In this document: positions 19,045-26,958 of the stretch, one piece after another | How the letters are laid out: each line of letters opens with the position of its first letter | Position numbering within the stretch: position 1 is the first letter of the stretch | Source of the DNA: Tyzzerella sp. An114 | Lineage (GTDB): Bacteria > Bacillota > Clostridia > Lachnospirales > Anaerotignaceae | Direction of reading: 5' to 3' | Length of the DNA: 64,000 nucleotides | NCBI RefSeq assembly: GCF_002161055.1 | Contig: NZ_NFLT01000007.1 | Coordinates: forward strand, 59,400-123,399 | The notes under the pieces: model-generated | Database searches by the model: none | What the model saw: the letters and a program-made list of their open reading frames with translations, nothing else | Told to the model about the DNA's origin: nothing | Position numbers and translations under genes: made by a program

Positions 19045-19074
19045 GTGGGAGGGAAGCACTCCCGATATTACCAC
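19045..19074 (+). promoter_or_regulatory. rplA leader: second GTGGGAGGG/ACCAC element
   Basis: GTGGGAGGG...CTCCC...TTACCAC, nearly the same as the element before rplK, five bases upstream of the rplA ribosome binding site. Likely L1-binding hairpin by inference. Confidence 0.55.
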
Positions 19075-19091
19075 ATAAGGAGGTCACGAAA

Positions 19092-19787
19092 GTGAAAAGA
19101 GGAAAGAAATATATTGAAAAAGCAAAGCTTGTAGATTCTGCAATGCTTTACGATACAAAAGACGCTATTGATTTAATTGAAAAAACAACAGTTGCTAAAT
19201 TTGATGAAACTGTTGAAGCTCATATTCGTTTAGGTGTTGACAGCAGACATGCTGATCAGCAGGTTCGTGGTGCCGTTGTACTTCCACACGGTACAGGTAA
19301 AACAGTTCGTGTTTTAGTGTTCGCTAAAGGTGATAAAGCTGAGGAAGCTTTAGCTGCAGGTGCAGACTTTGTAGGTGCAGAAGACCTTATTCCAAAAATC
19401 CAGAACGATAACTGGTTCGGATTTGACGTAGCTGTTGCTACACCAGATATGATGGGTGTTGTTGGTCGTCTTGGTCGTGTACTTGGACCAAAAGGTTTAA
19501 TGCCTAACCCAAAAGCTGGTACTGTAACAATGGACGTAACAAAAGCTATCAAAGATATCAAAGCTGGTAAAATTGAATACCGTCTTGATAAAACAAACAT
19601 CATCCATGTTCCAGTTGGTAAGGTTTCATTCGGTCCTGAGAAGCTCGCTGAGAACTTCCAGACACTTATGAGTGCTATCATCAAAGCTAAACCATCAGCT
19701 GCAAAAGGCCAGTACCTTAAGAGCGTTGTTATCTCTACAACAATGGGTCCTGGAATCAAAATCAACACAGCTAAAATCTCTGAGTAA
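19092..19787 (+). CDS. rplA: 50S ribosomal protein L1
   Basis: 231 residues; GTG start with AAGGAGGT at correct spacing. Conserved segments: [14 protein letters not shown] at the start, [24 protein letters not shown] near residue 45, and [22 protein letters not shown] near 125, plus the C-terminal [21 protein letters not shown]1 forms the L1 stalk of the ribosome and in bacteria represses translation of its own message. In most bacteria rplJ follows directly; here a terminator and four opposite-strand genes intervene. Confidence 0.98.
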   Translation: MKRGKKYIEKAKLVDSAMLYDTKDAIDLIEKTTVAKFDETVEAHIRLGVDSRHADQQVRGAVVLPHGTGKTVRVLVFAKGDKAEEALAAGADFVGAEDLIPKIQNDNWFGFDVAVATPDMMGVVGRLGRVLGPKGLMPNPKAGTVTMDVTKAIKDIKAGKIEYRLDKTNIIHVPVGKVSFGPEKLAENFQTLMSAIIKAKPSAAKGQYLKSVVISTTMGPGIKINTAKISE

Positions 19788-19811
19788 TTTTTATTAAAAT
19801 AATTCAGTAAT

Positions 19812-19841
19812 AAAAAGGAAGGCTATTAGCCTTCCTTTTTT
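19812..19841. terminator. Bidirectional terminator after rplA
   Basis: Perfect 13-bp stem AAAAAGGAAGGCT/AGCCTTCCTTTTT with a 3-base loop, between convergent rplA and the minus-strand island. Confidence 0.9.
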
Positions 19842-20283
19842 AATTATCAAATTGTTGTACATTAACTGTTATATTTATATTATTCCCATTATTATCATAA
19901 TCTGTTGTATGTACTTTGAACTTTTCCCATATACCACCTATTAAAGTGTCATTTTTATATGTAAAACTATAATTTTCATTGGGCTCTATTATTTTTATTA
20001 TATCTTTTGAATTTGATTTGTATATAGTAGCTCTTACAGGTATACTGTCACTATTATTTTTAATATTTATAATTAAAGTATTTCCATTTTGTTTTTCTGT
20101 ATTAAATTCTTTTTCATAGGAAAGTCCATTGTATGTATCATTTTTTACTATATTATAGGAATTTTCAGAAATATTATTTATAGTAATGTTTGATTGTGTA
20201 CTTGAAAAAGTTTTTGTTCCTATGTATGAAATTATAATTATTAAAATAAATAAAATTAATATATATAGTATTCTCTTTTTCAT
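19840..20283 (-). CDS. Membrane-anchored hypothetical protein
   Basis: 147 residues on the minus strand; ATG at 20283 after GAGGTGATT. One N-terminal membrane segment (about residues 5-22, ILYILILFILIIIISYIG) acts as signal anchor; the rest is outside and rich in Asn, Ile and Thr, with alternating polar and hydrophobic residues that suggest a small beta-sandwich. I recognise no family. It is the last gene of a four-gene minus-strand island that interrupts the ribosomal protein operon; 77 bases and a hairpin separate it from the preceding small gene. Very AT-rich and low in preferred codons compared with rplA and rplJ, which could reflect low expression or transfer. Confidence 0.7.
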   Translation of the reverse strand: MKKRILYILILFILIIIISYIGTKTFSSTQSNITINNISENSYNIVKNDTYNGLSYEKEFNTEKQNGNTLIINIKNNSDSIPVRATIYKSNSKDIIKIIEPNENYSFTYKNDTLIGGIWEKFKVHTTDYDNNGNNINITVNVQQFDN

Positions 20284-20314
20284 ATAATCACCTCATTTTT
20301 AATTATATTATATT

Positions 20315-20349
20315 AAAAAAGAACTGTAAATTTTATACAGTTCTTTTTG
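20315..20349. terminator. Terminator between two island genes
   Basis: AAAAAGAACTGTA paired with TACAGTTCTTTTT; on the minus strand it follows the 83-residue gene and has a T run. Confidence 0.75.
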
Positions 20350-20360
20350 ATAGATATTTA

Positions 20361-20612
20361 TTATTTTAATATTAAAAATTCAAATATACTGAGTATTAAA
20401 AGTACTATTATAGCTATAACTTCAACTATACAATGATATTTTATTGATTTTTTATAGCTTTCTTTCTGTGACTCTTTTATATCTTCTGATTTTAATTTCT
20501 TATAATTTAAAATTATAAAAACTAAAGATGATACTATGTAACATACTAAACCTAAATACATACTAGCGAAAAGAAATATAAAAAGGCATATAACATTTAT
20601 TATTCTTTCCAC
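20361..20612 (-). CDS. Small two-span membrane protein (paralogue of the next gene)
   Basis: 83 residues on the minus strand. I chose GTG at 20612 because AAGGAGAG lies seven bases before it; an in-frame TTG at 20630 overlaps that site. Two membrane segments (about residues 6-34 and 60-81) flank a charged loop KKLKSEDIKESQKESYKK. It aligns along its whole length with the 88-residue protein encoded next to it: FIFLF, Y-(L/I)-GL, S-x-(L/I)-VFI, an acidic/lysine loop and a final F-x-x-x-K. The pair arose by tandem duplication. Family and function are unknown; a small immunity-like or accessory membrane protein is possible but unsupported. Confidence 0.65.
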   Translation of the reverse strand: MERIINVICLFIFLFASMYLGLVCYIVSSLVFIILNYKKLKSEDIKESQKESYKKSIKYHCIVEVIAIIVLLILSIFEFLILK

Positions 20613-20703
20613 TTTTGTTCTCTCCTTCAAAATATACCCTCCCTGTATATAATTTGATAAATATTATAACATTATAGGGTATTTATAACAATGTATATAA
20701 AAT

Positions 20704-20733
20704 AAAAAAGGAAGGTATACACCTTCCTTTTTA
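20704..20733 (-). terminator. Terminator of the 88-residue membrane protein gene
   Basis: AAAAAAGGAAGGT-ATAC-ACCTTCCTTTTT just after the stop codon on the minus strand. The arm AAAAAGGAAGG is also used in the rplA terminator. Confidence 0.8.
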
Positions 20734-21000
20734 TTATTTAACAACAAAATCCATTATTAAATGACATATAATAAGAAAAATTTCTATTGGAATTGATATT
20801 TTATATATTTTAAGAAATCTTTTTCTTTCTTTTGTTTCTTCTTCATCAAGAAATCCACTTTCAATCATATTTTTTGAGTAGTTGATAAATACTATTCCGC
20901 TTATAATTAAACCTATTAATCCTATATATGGATTAACAAAAAGAAATATAAAAGAAAATATAGTGTCTATTGTATATTCTAATGGTTTCATTCCGGGCAT
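20734..21000 (-). CDS. Small two-span membrane protein
   Basis: 88 residues on the minus strand; ATG at 21000 with AAGGAG eight bases upstream. Two membrane segments (about residues 13-40 and 67-86) flank a charged loop with FLDEEETKERKRFLK. It is similar in length, topology and many positions to the 83-residue protein downstream (FIFLF near residue 17, the closing F-V-V-K), so the two are tandem paralogues. I recognise no described family. It lies between the secreted 155-residue protein and its paralogue, in an island with its own promoter at 21564-21592. Confidence 0.68.
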   Translation of the reverse strand: MPGMKPLEYTIDTIFSFIFLFVNPYIGLIGLIISGIVFINYSKNMIESGFLDEEETKERKRFLKIYKISIPIEIFLIICHLIMDFVVK

Positions 21001-21027
21001 ATTATCAACTCCTTAATGTAAATTATA

Positions 21028-21495
21028 TTATTCTACAGAAGCAGGATTTAATCCTTCAAGTACTCTTACATCTGTATCTATTACATTAGAAAAACTTGAA
21101 TCAGAGTAAACTCTTGTTGTTACAGTAGTTCTGAAAAATGCAAATTCTCCTGCAATGTAGATTTCTTGATATTTTTTGGTAATACCTACATATACACTGT
21201 CCATTGTATTTTCTATTATGACATCAGCAACAAAATCAGCAATAGCTCCAGCGTAAGGCAAACCTACTTTTTCAGCAATAAAACCTTCAAGCCTAATTAT
21301 ATCTTGTAAAAAAACTTTTTCATCAAATCTATCTTCAGGAGTTGTCCATTCTCCTCTTATTTCTTCGCCACTAGCTTTATAAATTGAGGAATTTTCAGGA
21401 GTTTTAATTTGTTCATTAGCAAAAACAGGAATAGAATTAGAAACTAACATTAAAAACGCTGTACAAGAAGCTATTAAACATTTTATTTTTTTCAT
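21028..21495 (-). CDS. Secreted hypothetical protein
   Basis: 155 residues on the minus strand; ATG at 21495 after TGAGGTTG. A clear signal peptide (KKIKCLIASCTAFLMLVSNSIPVFA, cleavage near residue 26) leads to a mature protein of about 129 residues. It has an acidic first half, a more hydrophobic stretch (VGLPYAGAIADFVADVII, about 77-94) and a strand-rich end with EFAFFRTTVTTRVYSD. No cysteines remain after cleavage and no wall-sorting motif is present, so it is probably released. I do not recognise the family. It is first in the island and directly downstream of a good promoter; a secreted effector with small membrane partners is one reading, but only by topology. Confidence 0.7.
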   Translation of the reverse strand: MKKIKCLIASCTAFLMLVSNSIPVFANEQIKTPENSSIYKASGEEIRGEWTTPEDRFDEKVFLQDIIRLEGFIAEKVGLPYAGAIADFVADVIIENTMDSVYVGITKKYQEIYIAGEFAFFRTTVTTRVYSDSSFSNVIDTDVRVLEGLNPASVE

Positions 21496-21563
21496 ATAAA
21501 AACAACCTCATTACATTAAATAATATTTGTGAAATGTTAAGTATCAGTAATTACTGTGTTTAT

Positions 21564-21592
21564 ATTATAACATCATAAATTTTGAAATACAA
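21564..21592 (-). promoter_or_regulatory. Promoter of the minus-strand island
   Basis: Read on the minus strand: TTGTAT (21592-21587), 17-bp spacer, perfect TATAAT (21569-21564), about 69 bases before the secreted protein gene. Confidence 0.7.
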
Positions 21593-21666
21593 CTATATTA
21601 TAGCAATAATGCTATTTTTTGTAAAATATATAATATAAATGGTTTTAAATTTTGGCGAAAAATATA

Positions 21667-21695
21667 TTGACATAAATAGTTTTTTGATATATAAT
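21667..21695 (+). promoter_or_regulatory. Consensus promoter of rplJ-rplL
   Basis: Perfect TTGACA, 17-bp spacer, perfect TATAAT. rplJL therefore has its own strong start, separate from rplKA. Confidence 0.9.
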
Positions 21696-21718
21696 ACAGT
21701 AGTTGTTTGAAATGAATA

Positions 21719-21838
21719 CAGCCGTAGACAGCAGGTCCCTTTGGGATAAAATTTTTATAATAGATTGCCTGCCGAGGAAGTTCTTTTATAAATAGAGATT
21801 ACAGCCTCTTTCGTCTGCGTGCAAAAGAGGCTTTTTTT
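21719..21838 (+). ncRNA. Ribosomal protein L10 leader with terminator
   Basis: The leader begins CAGCCGTAGACAGCAGG and has GATTGCCTGCCGAGGAAG, matching the L10 leader (Rfam RF00557 type) found before rplJ in Firmicutes. L10, with L7/L12, binds it and represses the operon. It ends in a long hairpin (AGCCTCTTT at 21803 with AAAGAGGCT) followed by seven Ts, so control may act by premature termination. Confidence 0.9.
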
Positions 21839-21876
21839 ACGGCCATTTCATTTATATTTACAAGGAGGTGTAAAGA

Positions 21877-22365
21877 ATGGCAAAAATCGAACAGAAACAA
21901 GTTATTGTTAATGAAATTAAAGAGAAACTTGAAAAAGCTACTTCTGTAGTTTTAGTTGACCCTAGAGGATTAACAGTTGAACAGGACACAATTCTCAGAA
22001 AGAAATTAAGAGAAGCAGGTGTTGACTATAAAGTTTACAAAAACACAATGGTAAACTTTGCTATTCAGGGAACACAGTTTGAAGGATTAGCTCCATACTT
22101 AGAAGGACCAAGTGCAGTAGCATTCAGTTATGAAGATGCAACAGCAGGCCCAAGCGTTATCAGCAAAGAAGCTAAAAACTTTAAAGCATTAGAGTTCAAA
22201 GCTGGTGTTGTTGAAAGCACAGTATACGATGCTGAAGGTATGAAAGTTATCGCTGAAATCCCTTCAAGAGACGTTCTTCTTTCCAAATTACTTGGAAGCT
22301 TCAAGAGCCCAATGTCTTCATTTGCTCGTGTTATCCAGCAGGTTGCTGAGAGCAAAGCTGAGTAA
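21877..22365 (+). CDS. rplJ: 50S ribosomal protein L10
   Basis: 162 residues; ATG with AAGGAGGTG. N-terminal rRNA-binding domain shows VVLVDPRGLTVEQDTILRKKLREAGVDYKVYKNT and EGPSAVAFSYED; the C-terminal helix that carries L7/L12 dimers ends FARVIQQVAESKAE. It is the base of the ribosomal stalk. The mRNA leader upstream is its own regulatory target. rplL follows after 64 bases. Confidence 0.97.
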   Translation: MAKIEQKQVIVNEIKEKLEKATSVVLVDPRGLTVEQDTILRKKLREAGVDYKVYKNTMVNFAIQGTQFEGLAPYLEGPSAVAFSYEDATAGPSVISKEAKNFKALEFKAGVVESTVYDAEGMKVIAEIPSRDVLLSKLLGSFKSPMSSFARVIQQVAESKAE

Positions 22366-22429
22366 TTGGCAGTTTGATTTAAAATTTAATTTGATTACTA
22401 TTTAAAAAATATTTCGGAGGTGCTTTATA

Positions 22430-22801
22430 ATGGCAAAATTATCAATCCAGGAAATCATTGATGCAGTAAAAGAGCTCACAGTTATCGAGCTTAACGATTT
22501 AGTAAAAGCAGCAGAGGAAGAATTCGGTGTATCAGCAGCAGCAGGTGTTGCAGTAGTAGCAGCTGGCCCAGCAGCAGCAGCTGAAGAAAAAACAGAATTC
22601 GACGTTGAATTAACAGAAGTTGGTTCAGAAAAAATCAAAGTTATCAAAGTTGTTAGAGAAGCAACAGGTCTTGGACTTAAAGAAGCTAAAGAAGTTGTTG
22701 ACAACGCTCCTAAGGTTATCAAAGAAGCTGCTTCTAAAGAAGACGCTGAAGCTATCAAAGCTAAACTTGAAGAAGTTGGCGCTAAAGTTACACTTAAGTA
22801 A
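22430..22801 (+). CDS. rplL: 50S ribosomal protein L7/L12
   Basis: 123 residues; ATG with CGGAGGTG. N-terminal dimerisation helix ([31 protein letters not shown]), alanine-rich hinge, then the globular domain with [28 protein letters not shown] and the closing [10 protein letters not shown]. It recruits and activates translation GTPases. A strong terminator follows and, unlike the usual Firmicute order, rpoB is not next. Confidence 0.98.
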   Translation: MAKLSIQEIIDAVKELTVIELNDLVKAAEEEFGVSAAAGVAVVAAGPAAAAEEKTEFDVELTEVGSEKIKVIKVVREATGLGLKEAKEVVDNAPKVIKEAASKEDAEAIKAKLEEVGAKVTLK

Positions 22802-22836
22802 TTTTGACAATAGCTTGAATTTTTACACCAAAAATT

Positions 22837-22870
22837 ACCGCCCGCTTATTATGACGGGCGGTTTTTTTTG
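22837..22870 (+). terminator. Terminator of rplJ-rplL
   Basis: GC-rich stem ACCGCCCG/CGGGCGGT followed by eight Ts. Confidence 0.95.
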
Positions 22871-22917
22871 TGCTTATTAAAAATTTATTAAGAATGCTTA
22901 AAAACCAATTATATTGT

Positions 22918-22946
22918 TTGACACTTGTCCCGTGTAAGGTTAAAAT
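22918..22946 (+). promoter_or_regulatory. Promoter of the LysM membrane protein gene
   Basis: TTGACA, 17-bp spacer, TAAAAT, about 100 bases before the start codon. Confidence 0.7.
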
Positions 22947-23046
22947 TATATAAGTATTATTATGAAATTAATAATACTTTTTTTAGGAGTATAAAGGGAA
23001 ATTTCTATATATTTTGTCTTAAAAAATAAATAATAGGAGGATAAGC

Positions 23047-24162
23047 ATGGAGAACAATAATAAAGACGATTTAAAAGATTTAGAAAATATAGAAGAACTA
23101 GATGATACTGAATATTATAATGAGTTATATAATGATGTTTCAAAAGAAGTAAGAGATATTCTTATGGAAACACACCCTCTTAGAGGTAAAGGTCTTAATT
23201 CTGAAACAGCTTCTTACAGAACAAGAAAAAGAGAACTTTCAGAAGTTGACTTGGTAAAAAAAGCAAGAAGTGAACAGGTTAAAAAAGAAATAAATAAAGA
23301 TTTTGGAATAGAATTTAACCAAGAAGATAATAGTAAAAAATCACAAAATAATATAGAGAAATTTCAAAAACTTGAAAGTGAAAGTGATATAACTATTTTT
23401 GATGAGCTTAAAAAGAAAAGCAGAAAAATCAAGGGAAATTCTGAAAATATTAAAAAAATTGAAAATTCATCTGAAAATAGGAATAAAAATGCTAGTAATA
23501 GCAGTAAAATAAAAAAAGAAGACTATAACAATATACAGACTGTTAAAATGAAACCTTCTTCAAAAAATACTGTTCAAGAAAAACCTGTCGAAAATACTGC
23601 AAAGAAGAAGAAAAGCATAATAAAATCATCAAAAAAACAATCTGAAGCATCTTTTAAAAATATGAACCATGATTTAGACCTTGACAGAATAACAAAAGAT
23701 GCAGCTTTAAATGAGCTTTATAGAGCAGAGGATTTTGTGGAAGAAGATAAATTTAATCTTCCTTCAAACAAAAAAGTTGTTATGGGTGCGGGAGCAGTAT
23801 TTATAATACTTTTTATTTTCTTTGCTATTAAAACAATAACTTTAAGTGGTCAGCTTCATAAAGCTAATGAGGAGCTTAAAGAATTTGCAACAACTCAGGA
23901 GCAAAATGAAGAACTTAAAATGGAAATTCTTTCTTTACAGGAAGAGCTTGAAAAATACACTGGAACAGGTGAGAAAAAAGAAACTACTACAACAGATACA
24001 GGAAATTTTGATACATACACTGTTGTTCCTGGTGATACTTTCGGTTCGATAGCTACAAAGATTTATGGAAATTTTGCTGATTACACAAAGATACTTGAAG
24101 CAAACGGTCTTACAGAAAATTCTAGTCTTCAAATTGGTCAGGTACTTAAGATACCTAAATAA
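23047..24162 (+). CDS. Single-span membrane protein with C-terminal LysM
   Basis: 371 residues; ATG with AATAGGAGG. A long charged cytoplasmic part (about 1-240), rich in Lys, Glu, Asn and Ser and probably disordered, is followed by one membrane segment (about 246-265, VVMGAGAVFIILFIFFAIK), a coiled coil (GQLHKANEELKEFATTQEQ onward) and a C-terminal LysM domain (YTVVPGDTFGSIATKIYGN to LQIGQVLKIPK) that would bind peptidoglycan outside. The layout suggests a protein linking the cell interior to the wall; no family name is known to me. Adjacent to rho, with only 27 bases between, so the two are likely co-transcribed. Confidence 0.85.
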   Translation: MENNNKDDLKDLENIEELDDTEYYNELYNDVSKEVRDILMETHPLRGKGLNSETASYRTRKRELSEVDLVKKARSEQVKKEINKDFGIEFNQEDNSKKSQNNIEKFQKLESESDITIFDELKKKSRKIKGNSENIKKIENSSENRNKNASNSSKIKKEDYNNIQTVKMKPSSKNTVQEKPVENTAKKKKSIIKSSKKQSEASFKNMNHDLDLDRITKDAALNELYRAEDFVEEDKFNLPSNKKVVMGAGAVFIILFIFFAIKTITLSGQLHKANEELKEFATTQEQNEELKMEILSLQEELEKYTGTGEKKETTTTDTGNFDTYTVVPGDTFGSIATKIYGNFADYTKILEANGLTENSSLQIGQVLKIPK

Positions 24163-24189
24163 TTTTTGTTTTATATTTTGGGAGGAATT

Positions 24190-25659
24190 ATGGAAGATTC
24201 TTTGGATAGTAAAAATTTACAGGAGCTTAGAGCTTTGGCAAAAGAAATGGGGATAAAAGCTGTTACTTCCTATAAGAAAAAAGAACTTATTGATAAAATA
24301 AGAGAAATGGAAGAAAAAAATAAAAAGGATTGTAAAAATACAGTTTTAGAAAATACTGAAAAAGAGCAAACTCCTGTTGTTACAACTTATGGTTTTAGCC
24401 TTAAGGATAACAGTAACGATTTTGAACATAAAAATGAGGCTAGAGAAAAAAGACATTTTGAATATAAATCATCAGAAAATCAAAGTACAGAAACAAGACA
24501 GCAAGATGTACAGCAAATAATAGATAACAATAATATGGGTGAGGGGATATTGGAGGTTATGGCTGATGGTTATGGCTTCCTTAGAACAGAAAATTTTCTT
24601 CCTGGTGCAAATGACATATATATTTCACCTTCTCAAATTAGAAGATTTAATCTTAAAACAGGTGATTGTGTTAAGGGAAATATACGCCTTGCAAGGGAAA
24701 ATGAAAAATTTAACGCCCTTTTATATGTTAAATCTGTAAATGGGGATAATCCGGAGCAGGCTTCAAAAAGACCTAATTTTGAGGACCTTACTCCTATATA
24801 TCCAACAGACAGACTTACACTTGAGACAGATAAAAATGAGCTTTCTACAAGGATTATAGACCTTGTAGCACCAATTGGAAAAGGTCAAAGAGGAATGATA
24901 GTTGCACCACCTAAAGTTGGTAAAACTGTACTTTTGACAAAAATGGCTAATGCCATAACAAAAAATCATAAAGAAATAAACCTTATAGTTCTTCTTATAG
25001 ATGAACGTCCAGAGGAGGTTACAGATATTCAGCGTTCAATAGAAGGTGAGAATGTTGAGATAGTATATTCAACCTTTGATGAGCAGCCTGAACATCACAA
25101 AAGAGTTGCTGAAATGGTTCTTGAGAGAGCAAAACGCCTTGTGGAACAGGGTAAAGACCTTGTAATACTTCTTGATAGTATAACAAGACTTGCAAGAGCT
25201 TATAATCTTACAATTCCACCAAGTGGAAGAACTCTTTCTGGTGGTCTTGACCCGGCAGCCCTCTATATGCCTAAAAAATTCTTTGGAGCTGCAAGAAATA
25301 TTGAAAACGGCGGAAGTCTTACAATACTTGCAACAGCTCTTGTTGATACTGGAAGTAAAATGGACGAGGTTATATTTGAAGAATTTAAGGGTACAGGTAA
25401 TATGGAACTTGTCCTTGACAGAAAACTTTCTGAAAGACGCATTTTCCCTGCAATAGATATAAATAAATCTGGCACAAGGAGAGAGGACAAACTCCTTTCA
25501 AAAAAAGAAATGGAAAGCGTTTATATACTTAGAAAGATTACAGGAAATGTTTCAGGCTCAGAACTTACACAGAGTATACTTGAACAGATGTCAAAAACTT
25601 CTGACAATAACGAATTTGTGGAAATGATACCTATTATAGAGAAAAATATAGTAAAATAG
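24190..25659 (+). CDS. rho: Transcription termination factor Rho
   Basis: 489 residues from ATG 24190, which has GGGAGGAA upstream. N-terminal Rho_N/SAP-like helix domain ([19 protein letters not shown]), a low-complexity insert of about 60 charged residues (about 45-115), the cold-shock-like RNA-binding domain ([16 protein letters not shown]), and the ATPase core with Walker [11 protein letters not shown], Walker [16 protein letters not shown], and the Q-loop/R-loop region. RNA-dependent helicase that ends transcription. The insert between Rho_N and the RNA-binding domain makes it longer than the 420-residue E. coli form, as in several Clostridia. Confidence 0.97.
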   Translation: MEDSLDSKNLQELRALAKEMGIKAVTSYKKKELIDKIREMEEKNKKDCKNTVLENTEKEQTPVVTTYGFSLKDNSNDFEHKNEAREKRHFEYKSSENQSTETRQQDVQQIIDNNNMGEGILEVMADGYGFLRTENFLPGANDIYISPSQIRRFNLKTGDCVKGNIRLARENEKFNALLYVKSVNGDNPEQASKRPNFEDLTPIYPTDRLTLETDKNELSTRIIDLVAPIGKGQRGMIVAPPKVGKTVLLTKMANAITKNHKEINLIVLLIDERPEEVTDIQRSIEGENVEIVYSTFDEQPEHHKRVAEMVLERAKRLVEQGKDLVILLDSITRLARAYNLTIPPSGRTLSGGLDPAALYMPKKFFGAARNIENGGSLTILATALVDTGSKMDEVIFEEFKGTGNMELVLDRKLSERRIFPAIDINKSGTRREDKLLSKKEMESVYILRKITGNVSGSELTQSILEQMSKTSDNNEFVEMIPIIEKNIVK

Positions 25660-25674
25660 TAGATACAACAACTA

Positions 25675-25703
25675 TTGCAAAAATAGCTGAAATATGCTAC
25701 AAT
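25675..25703 (+). promoter_or_regulatory. Promoter of rpmE
   Basis: TTGCAA, 17-bp spacer, TACAAT with an extended TGC before it. Confidence 0.7.
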
Positions 25704-25762
25704 ACCCATGTTGTCTTTAAATAATCAAAGGAATTATTGATCAACAGAGAGAGGTGAAAGAA

Positions 25763-25966
25763 ATGAGAGAAGGAATACATCCAGAGTACCATCAGGTAAA
25801 AGTAAAATGTAACTGCGGTAACGAATTCGTAACTGGTTCTACAAAAGAAGAAATCAGAGTCGAGGTTTGTTCAAAATGCCACCCATTCTACACAGGAAGT
25901 CAGAAGCTTCTTCTTGAGGCTGGCGGTAGAGTTGAAAAATTCAACAAAAAATACGGCAGAAAATAA
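25763..25966 (+). CDS. rpmE: 50S ribosomal protein L31 (zinc form)
   Basis: 67 residues. ATG at 25763 is preferred; a GTG three codons earlier lies inside the GAGAGGTG ribosome binding site. The protein starts [22 protein letters not shown] and has a second Cys pair in [11 protein letters not shown], so four cysteines bind zinc, the C+ form of L31. It bridges the two ribosomal subunits. Its neighbours yqhQ, prmC and prfA form a conserved Clostridia cluster. Confidence 0.96.
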   Translation: MREGIHPEYHQVKVKCNCGNEFVTGSTKEEIRVEVCSKCHPFYTGSQKLLLEAGGRVEKFNKKYGRK

Positions 25967-25977
25967 TATTGAAATTC

Positions 25978-26007
25978 AAAGGGTTGGTTTTACCGGCCCT
26001 TTTTTTC
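25978..26007 (+). terminator. Terminator of rpmE
   Basis: AAAGGGTTGGT paired with ACCGGCCCTTT (two G-T pairs) and seven further Ts. Confidence 0.85.
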
Positions 26008-26040
26008 TATTAAAAATCTTTTTTAAAAGAGGTGATTTTT

Positions 26041-26958
26041 TTGAGAAAAACCAATATAGGCGGACAGGCTGTTATTGAAGGTGTTATGATGCGTGGCAAA
26101 AAAATTTATGCCATGGCTGTAAGAAATCCTGAAGGCGGCATTACAATAGAGAAAAATGAGGTTAAAGACCTTTCACATAAATGGGGAATATTCAGACTTC
26201 CAATATTTAGAGGTGTTTCTGCTTTCGTTGACTCTCTCGTTATGGGTACAAAAATACTTATGAGAAGTGCAGAGATTGCCGGAGAAGGTATTGAGGAGGA
26301 GGGAGAACCTTCAAAATTTGAAAAATTCCTTATGGATAAATTCGGAGAAAAACTTAACGATTATATTATATATATAAGCGTTACAATATCAATGATAATG
26401 GCTATTGCTCTCTTTTTCCTTCTTCCTGTTTTTCTTGGTGGATTTTTCAAAAATCATGTTGAAACTTGGGCTTTAGGTATAATTGAGGGATTTATAAGAA
26501 TATTTATATTCCTTGGATACTTAATGCTTATATCAAGAATGAAAGATATTCAGAGAGTTTTTCAATATCACGGTGCAGAGCATAAAACAATAAATTGCTT
26601 TGAGAGTGGTGATGAACTCACTGTTGAAAATGTAAAGAAACATACAAGACTTCATAAGAGATGTGGAACAAGTTTCCTTTTTCTTGTAATGATGATTAGT
26701 ATGGTTATATTTTTCTTTGTAAGAACAGACGTGTTATTACTTAGAATGGTTTCAAGAATACTTCTTGTACCTGTTGTTGCAGGTGTGTCCTATGAAGTTT
26801 TACGCTGGGCTGGAAGAAGTAATTCTGCTTTTGTAAAATTGGTAAGTTATCCCGGTTTATGCCTTCAAAAAATAACTACTGCTGAACCAGACGGAAGCCA
26901 AATTGAAACTGCTATTGCAGCTATGAAAAGTGTTTTGGAGGAGGAGCCTGATGAATAA
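26041..26958 (+). CDS. DUF1385 membrane protein (YqhQ-like)
   Basis: 305 residues. TTG at 26041 follows AGAGGTGA and gives the family start MRKTNIGGQAVIEGVMMRG; a GTG three codons earlier lies in the ribosome binding site. DUF1385 hallmarks: GGQAVIEGVMMRG, the histidine motif FQYHGAEHKTINCFE near residue 178, and HTRLHKRCGTSFLFLVM near 205. About four membrane segments. Several conserved His, Glu and Cys residues suggest a metal site, but no activity is proven for the family. It overlaps prmC by 8 bases, so translation is coupled. Confidence 0.9.
   Translation: MRKTNIGGQAVIEGVMMRGKKIYAMAVRNPEGGITIEKNEVKDLSHKWGIFRLPIFRGVSAFVDSLVMGTKILMRSAEIAGEGIEEEGEPSKFEKFLMDKFGEKLNDYIIYISVTISMIMAIALFFLLPVFLGGFFKNHVETWALGIIEGFIRIFIFLGYLMLISRMKDIQRVFQYHGAEHKTINCFESGDELTVENVKKHTRLHKRCGTSFLFLVMMISMVIFFFVRTDVLLLRMVSRILLVPVVAGVSYEVLRWAGRSNSAFVKLVSYPGLCLQKITTAEPDGSQIETAIAAMKSVLEEEPDE

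Noticed and set aside
19256..19768. Open frame antisense to rplA
   Set aside because: Shadow of rplA codon use; no start signal or recognisable protein.
19840..21495. Known bacteriocin locus
   Set aside because: No leader peptide with double-glycine, no modification enzyme, and no transporter in the island; the topology alone is not enough.
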